64,000 bases of DNA from Auanema rhodensis (lineage: Eukaryota; Nematoda; Chromadorea; Rhabditida; Rhabditidae): the NCBI GenBank assembly GCA_964057225.1, contig OZ059899.1, positions 10,106,001-10,170,000 of the forward strand, given 5' to 3'. The notes beneath the pieces are model-generated. The model was not told where the DNA came from. It saw only the letters and a program-made list of their open reading frames with translations, and searched no databases. This document shows, piece after piece, positions 47,620-61,300 of the stretch. How positions within the stretch are numbered: position 1 is the first letter of the stretch; each line of letters opens with the position of its first letter. Both the position numbers and the translations under genes were made by a program.

Positions 47620-48706
47620 TATATATTTTTTTCTGGAATTCGAAAGCATTTGGGATGGAAATTGGAAAGAAAAGAACTAGTTTTTCCTACTTTAAAACAA
47701 ACAATGAGAAATAAAATGAAAAAGATTGTTAGATATCCAATTTAAACTTATACATTTACTTCGATAAAAAGCCTATTAGATTGAAATTTTATGTCTTACA
47801 GTTCTCCAACAGAACAGACTGATCCTGATTTCTCTATGATTACATAAAACTCTCGTTTGATATAAAAAAAGAAGAGGAATAACGTTTCCAGGATGTCAAT
47901 GATATCGAATCTAGTGATTTTGTAGAAAAATGTAATGTCAGCTCCATAGGTTTTCTCTTAATTTCTCTCATCACAATTGTCTCAGTTTTTTTTCTCATAA
48001 GAGTTTCTGAAATCTTAGGTGAACAAGGCCGTATATATTTTTTTCTGGAATTCGAAAGCATTTGGGATGGAAATTAGAAGGAAAAGAACTAGTTTTTCCT
48101 ACTTTAAAACAAACAATAAGAAATAAAATAAAAAAGATTGTTAGATATCCAATTTAAACTTATACATTTACTTCGATAGAGAGCCTATTAGTTTGAAATT
48201 TTATGTCTTACAGTTCTCCAACAGAACAGACTGATCCTGATTTCTCTATGATTACATAAAACTCTCGTTTGATATAAAAAAAGAAGAGGAATAACGTTTC
48301 CAGGATGTCAATGATATCGAATCTAGTGATATTGTAGAAAAATGTAATGTCAGCTCCATAGGTTTTCTCTTAATTTCTCTCATCACAATTGTCTTAGTTT
48401 TTTTTCTCAAAAGAGTTTCTGAAATCTTAGGTGAACAAGGCCGTATATATTTTTTTCTGGAATTCGAAAGCATTTGGGATGGAAATTGGAAAGAAAAGAA
48501 CTAGTTTTTCCTACTTTAAAACAAACAATGAGAAATAAAATGAAAAAGATTGTTAGATATCCAATTTAAACTTATACATTTACTTCGATAAAAAGCCTAT
48601 TAGATTGAAATTTTATGTCTTACAGTTCTCCAACAGAACAGACTGATCCTGATTTTTCTACGATTACATAAAACTCTCGTTTGATATACAAAAAGGAGAG
48701 GAATAA

Positions 48707-48979
48707 CGTTTCCAGGATATCAATGATATCGAATCTAGTGATATTGTAGAAAAATGTAATGTCAGCTCCATAGGTTTTCTTTTAATTTCTCTCATCACAA
48801 TTGTCTCAGTTTTTTTTCTCATAAGAGTTTCTGAAATCTTAGGTGTACAAGGCCGTATATATTTTCCTGGAATTCGAAAGGATTTGGGATGGAAATTAGA
48901 AAGAAAAAAACTAGTTTTTCCTACTTTAAAACAAACAATAGGAGATAAAATGAAAAAGATTGTTAGATATCCAATTTAA
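48707..48979 (+). pseudogene. Membrane-protein-like stop-free frame (copy 10)
   Basis: Lies exactly 3079 bases after copy 9 and has the same Leu to Ser change, plus a further GAA to AAA in the basic tail. Confidence 0.3.
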
Positions 48980-49260
48980 ACTTATACATTTACTTCGGTA
49001 AAGAGCCTATTAGTTTGAAATTTTATGTCTTACAGTTCTACAACAGAACAGACTGATCCTGATTTCTCTATGATTACATAAAACTCTCGTTTGATATACA
49101 AAAAGGAGAGGAATAACGTTTCCAGGATATCAATGATATCGAATCTAGTGATATTGTAGAAAAATGTAATGTCAGCTCCATAGGTTTTCTCTTAATTTCT
49201 CTCATCACAATTGTCTTAGTTTTTTTTCTCATAAGAGTTTCTGAAATCTTAGTTGATCAA

Positions 49261-49333
49261 GGCCGCGTGGCGCAATGGATAACGCGTCTGCCTACGGAGC
49301 AGAAGATTGTAGGTTCGAATCCTGCCGTGGTCG
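49261..49333 (+). tRNA. tRNA-Arg(ACG), GATCAA flank
   Basis: Identical tRNA, T7 terminator. The unit and the following five to six 412-bp units repeat those at 46182. Confidence 0.97.
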
Positions 49334-52300
49334 TAAATTTTTTTCATTTCTCTTGTCATTTACAAAAATCGAATTTATCTTCTTCAACCATTTTTTTTGC
49401 AATGTGTCATAAGAATTTCACAGTTGAACAGAACGTTTTTTAAGAAGATTTTTTGTTGTCAACATATATATTTTTCTGGAATTCGAAAGCATTTGGGATG
49501 GAAATTAGAAAGAAAAGAACTAGTTTTTCCTACTTTAAAACAAACAATAAAAAATGAAATGAAAAAGATTGTTAGATATCCAATTTAAACTTATACATTT
49601 ACTTCGATAAAGAGCCTATTAGATTGAAATTTTATGTCTTACAGTTCTCCAACAGAACAGACTGATCCTGATTTTTCTACGATTACATAAAACTCTCGTT
49701 TGATATACAAAAAGGAGAGGAATAACGTTTCCAGGATGTCAATGATATCGAATCTAGTGATATTGTAGAAAAATGTAATGTCAGCTCCATAGGTTTTCTC
49801 TTAATTTCTCTCATCACAATTGTCTTAGTTTTTTTTCTCAAAAGAGTTTCTGAAATCTTAGGTGAACAAGGCCGTATATATTTTTTTCTGGAATTCGAAA
49901 GCATTTGGGATGGAAATTGGAAAGAAAAGAACTAGTTTTTCCTACTTTAAAACAAACAATGAGAAATAAAATGAAAAAGATTGTTAGATATCCAATTTAA
50001 ACTTATACATTTACTTCGATAAAAAGCCTATTAGATTGAAATTTTATGTCTTACAGTTCTCCAACAGAACAGACTGATCCTGATTTCTCTATGATTACAT
50101 AAAACTCTCGTTTGATATAAAAAAAGAAGAGGAATAACGTTTCCAGGATGTCAATGATATCGAATCTAGTGATATTGTAGAAAAATGTAATGTCAGCTCC
50201 ATAGGTTTTCTCTTAATTTCTCTCATCACAATTGTCTCAGTTTTTTTTCTCATAAGAGTTTCTGAAATCTTAGGTGAACAAGGCCGTATATATTTTTTTC
50301 TGGAATTCGAAAGCATTTGGGATGGAAATTAGAAGGAAAAGAACTAGTTTTTCCTACTTTAAAACAAACAATAAGAAATAAAATAAAAAAGATTGTTAGA
50401 TATCCAATTTAAACTTATACATTTACTTCGATAGAGAGCCTATTAGTTTGAAATTTTATGTCTTACAGTTCTCCAACAGAACAGACTGATCCTGATTTCT
50501 CTATGATTACATAAAACTCTCGTTTGATATAAAAAAAGAAGAGGAATAACGTTTCCAGGATGTCAATGATATCGAATCTAGTGATATTGTAGAAAAATGT
50601 AATGTCAGCTCCATAGGTTTTCTCTTAATTTCTCTCATCACAATTGTCTTAGTTTTTTTTCTCAAAAGAGTTTCTGAAATCTTAGGTGAACAAGGCCGTA
50701 TATATTTTTTTCTGGAATTCGAAAGCATTTGGGATGGAAATTGGAAAGAAAAGAACTAGTTTTTCCTACTTTAAAACAAACAATGAGAAATAAAATGAAA
50801 AAGATTGTTAGATATCCAATTTAAACTTATACATTTACTTCGATAAAAAGCCTATTAGATTGAAATTTTATGTCTTACAGTTCTCCAACAGAACAGACTG
50901 ATCCTGATTTCTCTATGATTACATAAAACTCTCGTTTGATATAAAAAAAGAAGAGGAATAACGTTTCCAGGATGTCAATGATATCGAATCTAGTGATTTT
51001 GTAGAAAAATGTAATGTCAGCTCCATAGGTTTTCTCTTAATTTCTCTCATCACAATTGTCTCAGTTTTTTTTCTCATAAGAGTTTCTGAAATCTTAGGTG
51101 AACAAGGCCGTATATATTTTTTTCTGGAATTCGAAAGCATTTGGGATGGAAATTAGAAGGAAAAGAACTAGTTTTTCCTACTTTAAAACAAACAATAAGA
51201 AATAAAATAAAAAAGATTGTTAGATATCCAATTTAAACTTATACATTTACTTCGATAGAGAGCCTATTAGTTTGAAATTTTATGTCTTACAGTTCTCCAA
51301 CAGAACAGACTGATCCTGATTTCTCTATGATTACATAAAACTCTCGTTTGATATAAAAAAAGAAGAGGAATAACGTTTCCAGGATGTCAATGATATCGAA
51401 TCTAGTGATATTGTAGAAAAATGTAATGTCAGCTCCATAGGTTTTCTCTTAATTTCTCTCATCACAATTGTCTTAGTTTTTTTTCTCAAAAGAGTTTCTG
51501 AAATCTTAGGTGAACAAGGCCGTATATATTTTTTTCTGGAATTCGAAAGCATTTGGGATGGAAATTGGAAAGAAAAGAACTAGTTTTTCCTACTTTAAAA
51601 CAAACAATGAGAAATAAAATGAAAAAGATTGTTAGATATCCAATTTAAACTTATACATTTACTTCGATAAAAAGCCTATTAGATTGAAATTTTATGTCTT
51701 ACAGTTCTCCAACAGAACAGACTGATCCTGATTTCTCTATGATTACATAAAACTCTCGTTTGATATAAAAAAAGAAGAGGAATAACGTTTCCAGGATGTC
51801 AATGATATCGAATCTAGTGATATTGTAGAAAAATGTAATGTCAGCTCCATAGGTTTTCTCTTAATTTCTCTCATCACAATTGTCTTAGTTTTTTTTCTCA
51901 AAAGAGTTTCTGAAATCTTAGGTGAACAAGGCCGTATATATTTTTTTCTGGAATTCGAAAGCATTTGGGATGGAAATTGGAAAGAAAAGAACTAGTTTTT
52001 CCTACTTTAAAACAAACAATGAGAAATAAAAAAAAAAAGATTGTTAGATATCCAATTTAAACTTATACATTTACTTCGATAAAGAGCCTATTAGTTTGAA
52101 GTTTTATGTCTTACAGTTCTCCAACAGAACAGACTGATCCTGATTTCTCTATGATTACATTAAACTCTCGTTTGATATAAAAAAAGAAGAGGATCAACGT
52201 TTCCAGGATGTCAATGATATCGAATCTAGTGATATTGTAGAAAAATGTAATGTCAGCTCCATAGGTTTTCTCTTAATTTCTCTCATCACAATTGTCTCAG

Positions 52301-55300
52301 TTTTTTTTCTCATAAGAGTTTCTGAAATCTTAGGTGAACAAGGCCGTATATATTTTTTTCTGGAATTCGAAAGCATTTGGGATGGAAATTAGAAGGAAAA
52401 AAACTAGTTTTTCCTACTTTAAAACAAACAATAAGAAATAAAATAAAAAAGATTGTTAGATATCCAATTTAAACTTATACATTTACTTCGATAGAGAGCC
52501 TATTAGTTTGAAATTTTATGTCTTACAGTTCTCCAACAGAACAGACTGATCCTGATTTCTCTATGATTACATAAAACTCTCGTTTGATATAAAAAAAGAA
52601 GAGGAATAACGTTTCCAGGATGTCAATGATATCGAATCTAGTGATATTGTAGAAAAATGTAATGTCAGCTCCATAGGTTTTCTCTTAATTTCTCTCATCA
52701 CAATTGTCTTAGTTTTTTTTCTCAAAAGAGTTTCTGAAATCTTAGGTGAACAAGGCCGTATATATTTTTTTCTGGAATTCGAAAGCATTTGGGATGGAAA
52801 TTGGAAAGAAAAGAACTAGTTTTTTCTACTTTAAAACAAACAATGAGAAATAAAATGAAAAAGATTGTTAGATATCCAATTTAAACTTGTACATTTACTT
52901 CGATAAAAAGCCTATTAGATTGAAATTTTATGTCTTACAGTTCTCCAACAGAACAGACTGATCCTGATTTCTCTATGATTACATAAAACTCTCGTTTGAT
53001 ATAAAAAAAGAAGAGGAATAACGTTTCCAGGATGTCAATGATATCGAATCTAGTGATTTTGTAGAAAAATGTAATGTCAGCTCCATAGGTTTTCTCTTAA
53101 TTTCTCTCATCACAATTGTCTCAGTTTTTTTTCTCATAAGAGTTTCTGAAATCTTAGGTGAACAAGGCCGTATATATTTTTTTCTGGAATTCGAAAGCAT
53201 TTGGGATGGAAATTAGAAGGAAAAGAACTAGTTTTTCCTACTTTAAAACAAACAATAAGAAATAAAATAAAAAAGATTGTTAGATATCCAATTTAAACTT
53301 ATACATTTACTTCGATAGAGAGCCTATTAGTTTGAAATTTTATGTCTTACAGTTCTCCAACAGAACAGACTGATCCTGATTTCTCTATGATTACATAAAA
53401 CTCTCGTTTGATATAAAAAAAGAAGAGGAATAACGTTTCCAGGATGTCAATGATATCGAATCTAGTGATATTGTAGAAAAATGTAATGTCAGCTCCATAG
53501 GTTTTCTCTTAATTTCTCTCATCACAATTGTCTTAGTTTTTTTTCTCAAAAGAGTTTCTGAAATCTTAGGTGAACAAGGCCGTATATATTTTTTTCTGGA
53601 ATTCGAAAGCATTTGGGATGGAAATTGGAAAGAAAAGAACTAGTTTTTCCTACTTTAAAACAAACAATGAGAAATAAAATGAAAAAGATTGTTAGATATC
53701 CAATTTAAACTTATACATTTACTTCGATAAAAAGCCTATTAGATTGAAATTTTATGTCTTACAGTTCTCCAACAGAACAGACTGATCCTGATTTCTCTAT
53801 GATTACATAAAACTCTCGTTTGATATAAAAAAAGAAGAGGAATAACGTTTCCAGGATGTCAATGATATCGAATCTAGTGATATTGTAGAAAAATGTAATG
53901 TCAGCTCCATAGGTTTTCTCTTAATTTCTCTCATCACAATTGTCTTAGTTTTTTTTCTCAAAAGAGTTTCTGAAATCTTAGGTGAACAAGGCCGTATATA
54001 TTTTTTTCTGGAATTCGAAAGCATTTGGGATGGAAATTGGAAAGAAAAGAACTAGTTTTTCCTACTTTAAAACAAACAATGAGAAATAAAAAAAAAAAGA
54101 TTGTTAGATATCCAATTTAAACTTATACATTTACTTCGATAAAAAGCCTATTAGTTTGAAGTTTTATGTCTTACAGTTCTCCAACAGAACAGACTGATCC
54201 TGATTTCTCTATGATTACATTAAACTCTCGTTTGATATAAAAAAAGAAGAGGAATAACGTTTCCAGGATGTCAATGATATCGAATCTAGTGATATTGTAG
54301 AAAAATGTAATGTCAGCTCCATAGGTTTTCTCTTAATTTCTCTCATCACAATTGTCTTAGTTTTTTTTCTCATAAGAGTTTCTGAAATCTTAGGTGAACA
54401 AGGCCGTATATATTTTTTTCTGGAATTCGAAAGCATTTGGGATGGATATTAGAAGGAAAAGAACTAGTTTTTCCTACTTTAAAACAAACAATAAGAAATA
54501 AAATAAAAAAGATTGTTAGATATCCAATTAAAACTTATACATTTACTTTGATAAAGAGCCTATTAGATTGAAATTTTATGTCTTACAGTTCTCCAACAGA
54601 ACAGACTGATCCTGATTTCTCTATGATTACATAAAACTCTCGTTTGATATAAAAAAAGAAGAGGAATAACGTTTCCAGGATGTCAATGATATCGAATCTA
54701 GTGATATTGTAGAAAAATGTAATGTCAGCTCTATAGGTTTTCTCTTAATTTCTCTCATCACAATTGTCTTAGTTTTTTTTCTCATAAGAGTTTCTGAAAT
54801 CTTAGGTGAACAAGGCCGTATATATTTTTTTCTGGAATTCGAAAGCATTTGGGATGGAAATTAGAAAGAAAAGAACTAGTTTTTCCTACTTTAAAACAAA
54901 CAATAAGAAATAAAATAAAAAAGATTGTTAGATATCCAATTTAAACTTATACATTTACTTCGATAAAGAGCCTATTAGTTTGAAATTTTATGTCTTACAG
55001 TTCTCCAACAGAACAGACTGATCCTGATTTCTCTATGATTACATAAAACTCTCGTTTGATATAAAAAAAGAAGAGGAATAACGTTTCCAGGATGTCAATG
55101 ATATCGAATCTAGTGATATTGTAGAAAAATGTAATGTCAGCTCCATAGGTTTTCTCTTAATTTCTCTCATCACAATTGTCTCAGTTTTTTTTCTCATAAG
55201 AGTTTCTGAAATCTTAGGTGAACAAGGCCGTATATATTTTTTTCTGGAACTCGAAAGCATTTGGGATGGAAATTAGAAAGAAAAGAACTAGTTTTTCCTA

Positions 55301-58300
55301 CTTTCAAACAAACAATAAGAAATAAAATAAAAAAGATTGTTAGATATCCAATTTAAACTTATACATTTACTTCGATAAAGAGCCTATTAGTTTGAAATTT
55401 TATGTCTTACAGTTCTCCAACAGAACAGACTGATCCTGATTTCTCTATGATTACATAAAACTCTCGTTTGATATAAAAAAAGAAGAGGAATAACGTTTCC
55501 AGGATGTCAATGATATCGAATCTAGTGATATTGTAGAAAAATGTAATGTCAGCTCCATAGGTTTTCTCTTAATTTCTCTCATCACAATTGTCTCAGTTTT
55601 TTTTCTCATAAGAGTTTCTGAAATCTTAGGTGAACAAGGCCGTATATATTTTTTTCTGGAATTCGAAAGCATTTGGGATGGAAATTAGAAGGAAAAGAAC
55701 TAGTTTTTCCTACTTTAAAACAAACAATAAGAAATAAAATAAAAAAGATTGTTAGATATCCAATTTAAACTTATACATTTACTTCGATAAAGAGCCTATT
55801 AGTTTGAAATTTTATGTCTTACAGTTCTCCAACAGAACAGACTGATCCTGATTTCTCTATGATTACATAAAACTCTCGTTTGATATAAAAAAAAGAAGAG
55901 GAATAACGTTTCCAGGATGTCAATGATATCGAATCTAGTGATATTGTAGAAAAATGTAATGTCAGCTCCATAGGTTTTCTCTTAATTTCTCTCATCACAA
56001 TTGTCTTAGTTTTTTTTCTTATAAGAGTTTCTGAAATCTTAGGTGAACAAGGCCGTATATATTTTTTTCTGGAATTCGAAAGCATTTGGGATGGATATTA
56101 GAAGGAAAAGAACTAGTTTTTCCTACTTTAAAACAAACAATAAGAAATAAAATAAAAAAGATTGTTAGATATCCAATTTAAACTTATACATTTACTTTGA
56201 TAAAGAGCCTATTAGATTGAAATTTTATGTCTTACAGTTCTCCAACAGAACAGACTGATCCTGATTTCTCTATGATTACATAAAACTCTCGTTTGATATA
56301 AAAAAAGAAGAGGAATAACGTTTCCAGGATGTCAATGATATCGAATCTAGTGATATTGTAGAAAAATGTAATGTCAGCTCCATAGGTTTTCTCTTAATTT
56401 CTCTCATCACAATTGTCTTAGTTTTTTTTCTCAAAAGAGTTTCTGAAATCTTAGGTGAACAAGGCCGTATATATTTTTTTCTGGAATTCGAAAGCATTTG
56501 GGATGGAAATTGGAAAGAAAAGAACTAGTTTTTCCTACTTTAAAACAAACAATGAGAAATAAAAAAAAAAAGATTGTTAGATATCCAATTTAAACTTATA
56601 CATTTACTTCGATAAAGAGCCTATTAGTTTGAAGTTTTATGTCTTACAGTTCTCCAACAGAACAGACTGATCCTGATTTCTCTATGATTACATTAAACTC
56701 TCGTTTGATATAAAAAAAGAAGAGGAATAACGTTTCCAGGATGTCAATGATATCGAATCTAGTGATATTGTAGAAAAATGTAATGTCAGCTCCATAGGTT
56801 TTCTCTTAATTTCTCTCATCACAATTGTCTTAGTTTTTTTTCTCATAAGAGTTTCTGAAATCTTAGGTGAACAAGGCCGTATATATTTTTTTCTGGAATT
56901 CGAAAGCATTTGGGATGGATATTAGAAGGAAAAGAACTAGTTTTTCCTACTTTAAAACAAACAATAAGAAATAAAATAAAAAAGATTGTTAGATATCCAA
57001 TTAAAACTTATACATTTACTTTGATAAAGAGCCTATTAGATTGAAATTTTATGTCTTACAGTTCTCCAACAGAACAGACTGATCCTGATTTCTCTATGAT
57101 TACATAAAACTCTCGTTTGATATAAAAAAAGAAGAGGAATAACGTTTCCAGGATGTCAATGATATCGAATCTAGTGATATTGTAGAAAAATGTAATGTCA
57201 GCTCTATAGGTTTTCTCTTAATTTCTCTCATCACAATTGTCTTAGTTTTTTTTCTCATAAGAGTTTCTGAAATCTTAGGTGAACAAGGCCGTATATATTT
57301 TTTTCTGGAATTCGAAAGCATTTGGGATGGAAATTAGAAAGAAAAGAACTAGTTTTTCCTACTTTAAAACAAACAATAAGAAATAAAATAAAAAAGATTG
57401 TTAGATATCCAATTTAAACTTATACATTTACTTCGATAAAGAGCCTATTAGTTTGAAATTTTATGTCTTACAGTTCTCCAACAGAACAGACTGATCCTGA
57501 TTTCTCTATGATTACATAAAACTCTCGTTTGATATAAAAAAAGAAGAGGAATAACGTTTCCAGGATGTCAATGATATCGAATCTAGTGATATTGTAGAAA
57601 AATGTAATGTCAGCTCCATAGGTTTTCTCTTAATTTCTCTCATCACAATTGTCTCAGTTTTTTTTCTCATAAGAGTTTCTGAAATCTTAGGTGAACAAGG
57701 CCGTATATATTTTTTTCTGGAACTCGAAAGCATTTGGGATGGAAATTAGAAAGAAAAGAACTAGTTTTTCCTACTTTAAAACAAACAATAAGAAATAAAA
57801 TAAAAAAGATTGTTAGATATCCAATTTAAACTTATACATTTACTTCGATAAAGAGCCTATTAGTTTGAAATTTTATGTCTTACAGTTCTCCAACAGAACA
57901 GACTGATCCTGATTTCTCTATGATTACATAAAACTCTCGTTTGATATAAAAAAAGAAGAGGAATAACGTTTCCAGGATGTCAATGATATCGAATCTAGTG
58001 ATATTGTAGAAAAATGTAATGTCAGCTCCATAGGTTTTCTCTTAATTTCTCTCATCACAATTGTCTCAGTTTTTTTTCTCATAAGAGTTTCTGAAATCTT
58101 AGGTGAACAAGGCCGTATATATTTTTTTCTGGAATTCGAAAGCATTTGGGATGGAAATTAGAAGGAAAAGAACTAGTTTTTCCTACTTTAAAACAAACAA
58201 TAAGAAATAAAATAAAAAAGATTGTTAGATATCCAATTTAAACTTATACATTTACTTCGATAAAGAGCCTATTAGTTTGAAATTTTATGTCTTACAGTTC

Positions 58301-61300
58301 TCCAACAGAACAGACTGATCCTGATTTCTCTATGATTACATAAAACTCTCGTTTGATATAAAAAAAAGAAGAGGAATAACGTTTCCAGGATGTCAATGAT
58401 ATCGAATCTAGTGATATTGTAGAAAAATGTAATGTCAGCTCCATAGGTTTTCTCTTAATTTCTCTCATCACAATTGTCTTAGTTTTTTTTCTTATAAGAG
58501 TTTCTGAAATCTTAGGTGAACAAGGCCGTATATATTTTTTTCTGGAATTCGAAAGCATTTGGGATGGATATTAGAAGGAAAAGAACTAGTTTTTCCTACT
58601 TTAAAACAAACAATAAGAAATAAAATAAAAAAGATTGTTAGATATCCAATTAAAACTTATACATTTACTTCGATAAAGAGCCTATTAGTTTGAAATTTTA
58701 TGTCTTACAGTTCTCCAACAGAACAGACTGATCCTGATTTCTCTATGATTACATAAAACTCTCGTTTGATATACAAAAAGGAGAGGAATAACGTTTCCAG
58801 GATGTCAATGATATCGAATCTAGTGGTATTGTAAAAAAATGTAATGTCAGCTCCATAGGTTTTCTCTTAATTTCTCTCATCACAATTGTCTTAGTTTTTT
58901 TTCTCATAAGAGTTTCTGAAATCTTAGGTGAACAAGGCCGTATATATTTTTTTCTGGAATTCGAAAGCATTTGGGATGGAAATTAGAAGAAAAGAACTAG
59001 TTTTTCCTACTTTAAAACAAACAATAAGAAATAAAATAAAAAAGATTGTTAGATATCCAATTTAAACTTATACATTTATTTCGATAAAGAGCCTATTAGT
59101 TTGAAATTTTATGTCTTACAGTTCTCCAACAGAACAGACTGATCCTGATTTCTCTATGATTACATAAAACTCTCGTTTGATATAAAAAAAGAAGAGGAAT
59201 AACGTTTCCAGGATGTCAATGATATCGAATCTAGTGATATTGTAAAAAAATGTAATGTCAGCTCCATAGGTTCTCTCTTAATTTCTCTCATCACAATTGT
59301 CTTAGTTTTTTTTCTTATAAGAGTTTCTGAAATTTTAGGTGAACAAGGCCGTATATATTTTTTTCTGGAATTCGAAAGCATTTGGGATGGAAATTAGAAA
59401 GAAAAGAACTAGTTTTTCCTACTTTAAAACAAACAATAAGAAATAAAATAAAAAAGATTGTTAGATATCCAATTTAAACTTATACATTTACTTCGATAAA
59501 GAGCCTATTAGTTTGAAATTTTATGTCTTACAGTTCTCCAACAGAACAGACTGATCCTGATTTCTCTATGATTACATAAAACTCTCGTTTGATATAAAAA
59601 AAGAAGAGGAATAACGTTTCCAGGATGTCAATGATATCGAATCTAGTGATATTGTAGAAAAATGTAATGTCAGCTCCATAGGTTTTCTCTTAATTTCTCT
59701 CATCACAATTGTCTTAGTTTTTTTCTCATAAGAGTTTCTGAAATCTTAGGTGAACAAGGCCGTATATATTTTTTTCTGGAATTCGAAAGCATTTGGGATG
59801 GAAATTAGAAAGAAAAGAACTAGTTTTTCCTATTTTAAAACAAACAAAAAAAAAATAAAATGAAAAAGTTTGTTAGATATCCAATTTAAACTTATACATT
59901 TACTTCGATAAAGAGCCTATTAGTTTGAAATTTTATGTCTTACAGTTCTCCAACAGAACAGACTGATCCTGATTTCTCTATGATTACATAAAACTCTCGT
60001 TTGATATAAAAAAAGAAGAGGAATAACGTTTCCAGGATGTCAATGATATCGAATCTAGTGATATTGTAGAAAAATGTAATGTCAGCTCCATAGGTTTTCT
60101 CTTAATTTCTCTCATCACAATTGTCTTAGTTTTTTTTCTCATTAGAGATTCTGAAATCTTAGGTGAACAAGGCCGTATATGTTTTTTTCTGGAATTCGAA
60201 AGCATTTGGGATGGACATTAGAAGGAAAAGAACTAGTTTTTCCTACTTTAAAACAAACAAAAAAAAATGAAATGAAAAAGATTGTTAGATATCCAATTTA
60301 AACTTATACATTTACTTCGATAAAGAGCCTATTAGTTTGAAATTTTATGTCTTACAGTTCTCCAACAGAACAGACTGATCCTGATTTCTCTATGATTACA
60401 TAAAACTCTCGTTTGATATAAAAAAAAAAGAGGAATAACGTTTCCAGGATGTCAATGATATCGAATCTAGTGATATTGTAGAAAAATGTAATGTCAGCTC
60501 CATAGGTTTTCTCTTAATTTCTCTCATCACAATTGTCTTAGTTTTTTTTCTCATTAGAGATTCTGAAATCTTAGGTGAACAAGGCCGTATATGTTTTTTT
60601 CTGGAATTCGAACGCATTTGGGATGGACATTAGAAGGAAAAGAACTAGTTTTTCCTACTTTAAAACAAACAAAAAAAAATGAAATGAAAAAGATTGTTAG
60701 ATATCCAATTTAAACTTATACATTTACTTCGATAAAGAGCCTATTAGTTTGAAATTTTATGTCTTACAGTTCTCCAACAGAATAGACTGATCCTGATATT
60801 TCTACGATTACATAAAACTCTCGTTTGATATAAAAGCATATTGGATAGAAATTTCGAAAGCATTTGGGATGGAAATTAGAAAGAAAAGAACTAGTTTTTC
60901 CTACTTTAAAACAAACAATAAGAAATAAAATAAAAAAGATTGTTAGATATCCAATTTAAACTTATACATTTACTTCGATAAAGAGCCTATTAGTTTGAAA
61001 TTTTATGTCTTACAGTTCTCCAACAGAACAGACTGATCCTGATTTCTCTATGATTACATAAAACTCTCGTTTGATATAAAAAAAGAAGAGGAATAACGTT
61101 TCCAGGATGTCAATGATATCGAATCTAGTGATATTGTAGAAAAATGTAATGTCAGCTCCATAGGTTTTCTCTTAATTTCTCTCATCACAATTGTCTTAGT
61201 TTTTTTCTCATAAGAGTTTCTGAAATCTTAGGTGAACAAGGCCGTATATATTTTTTTCTGGAATTCGAAAGCATTTGGGATGGAAATTAGAAAGAAAAGA

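Larger units (their letters stand above)
46255..49260. repeat. 3079-bp unit: one full unit plus six 412-bp units
   Basis: The distance to the next tRNA is 607 + 6 x 412. Two kinds of 412-bp unit alternate (CTCAAAAGAG against CTCATAAGAG near the T-run), giving an 824-bp dimer period. Much of the block recurs from 49261 at offset 3079. Confidence 0.82.
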
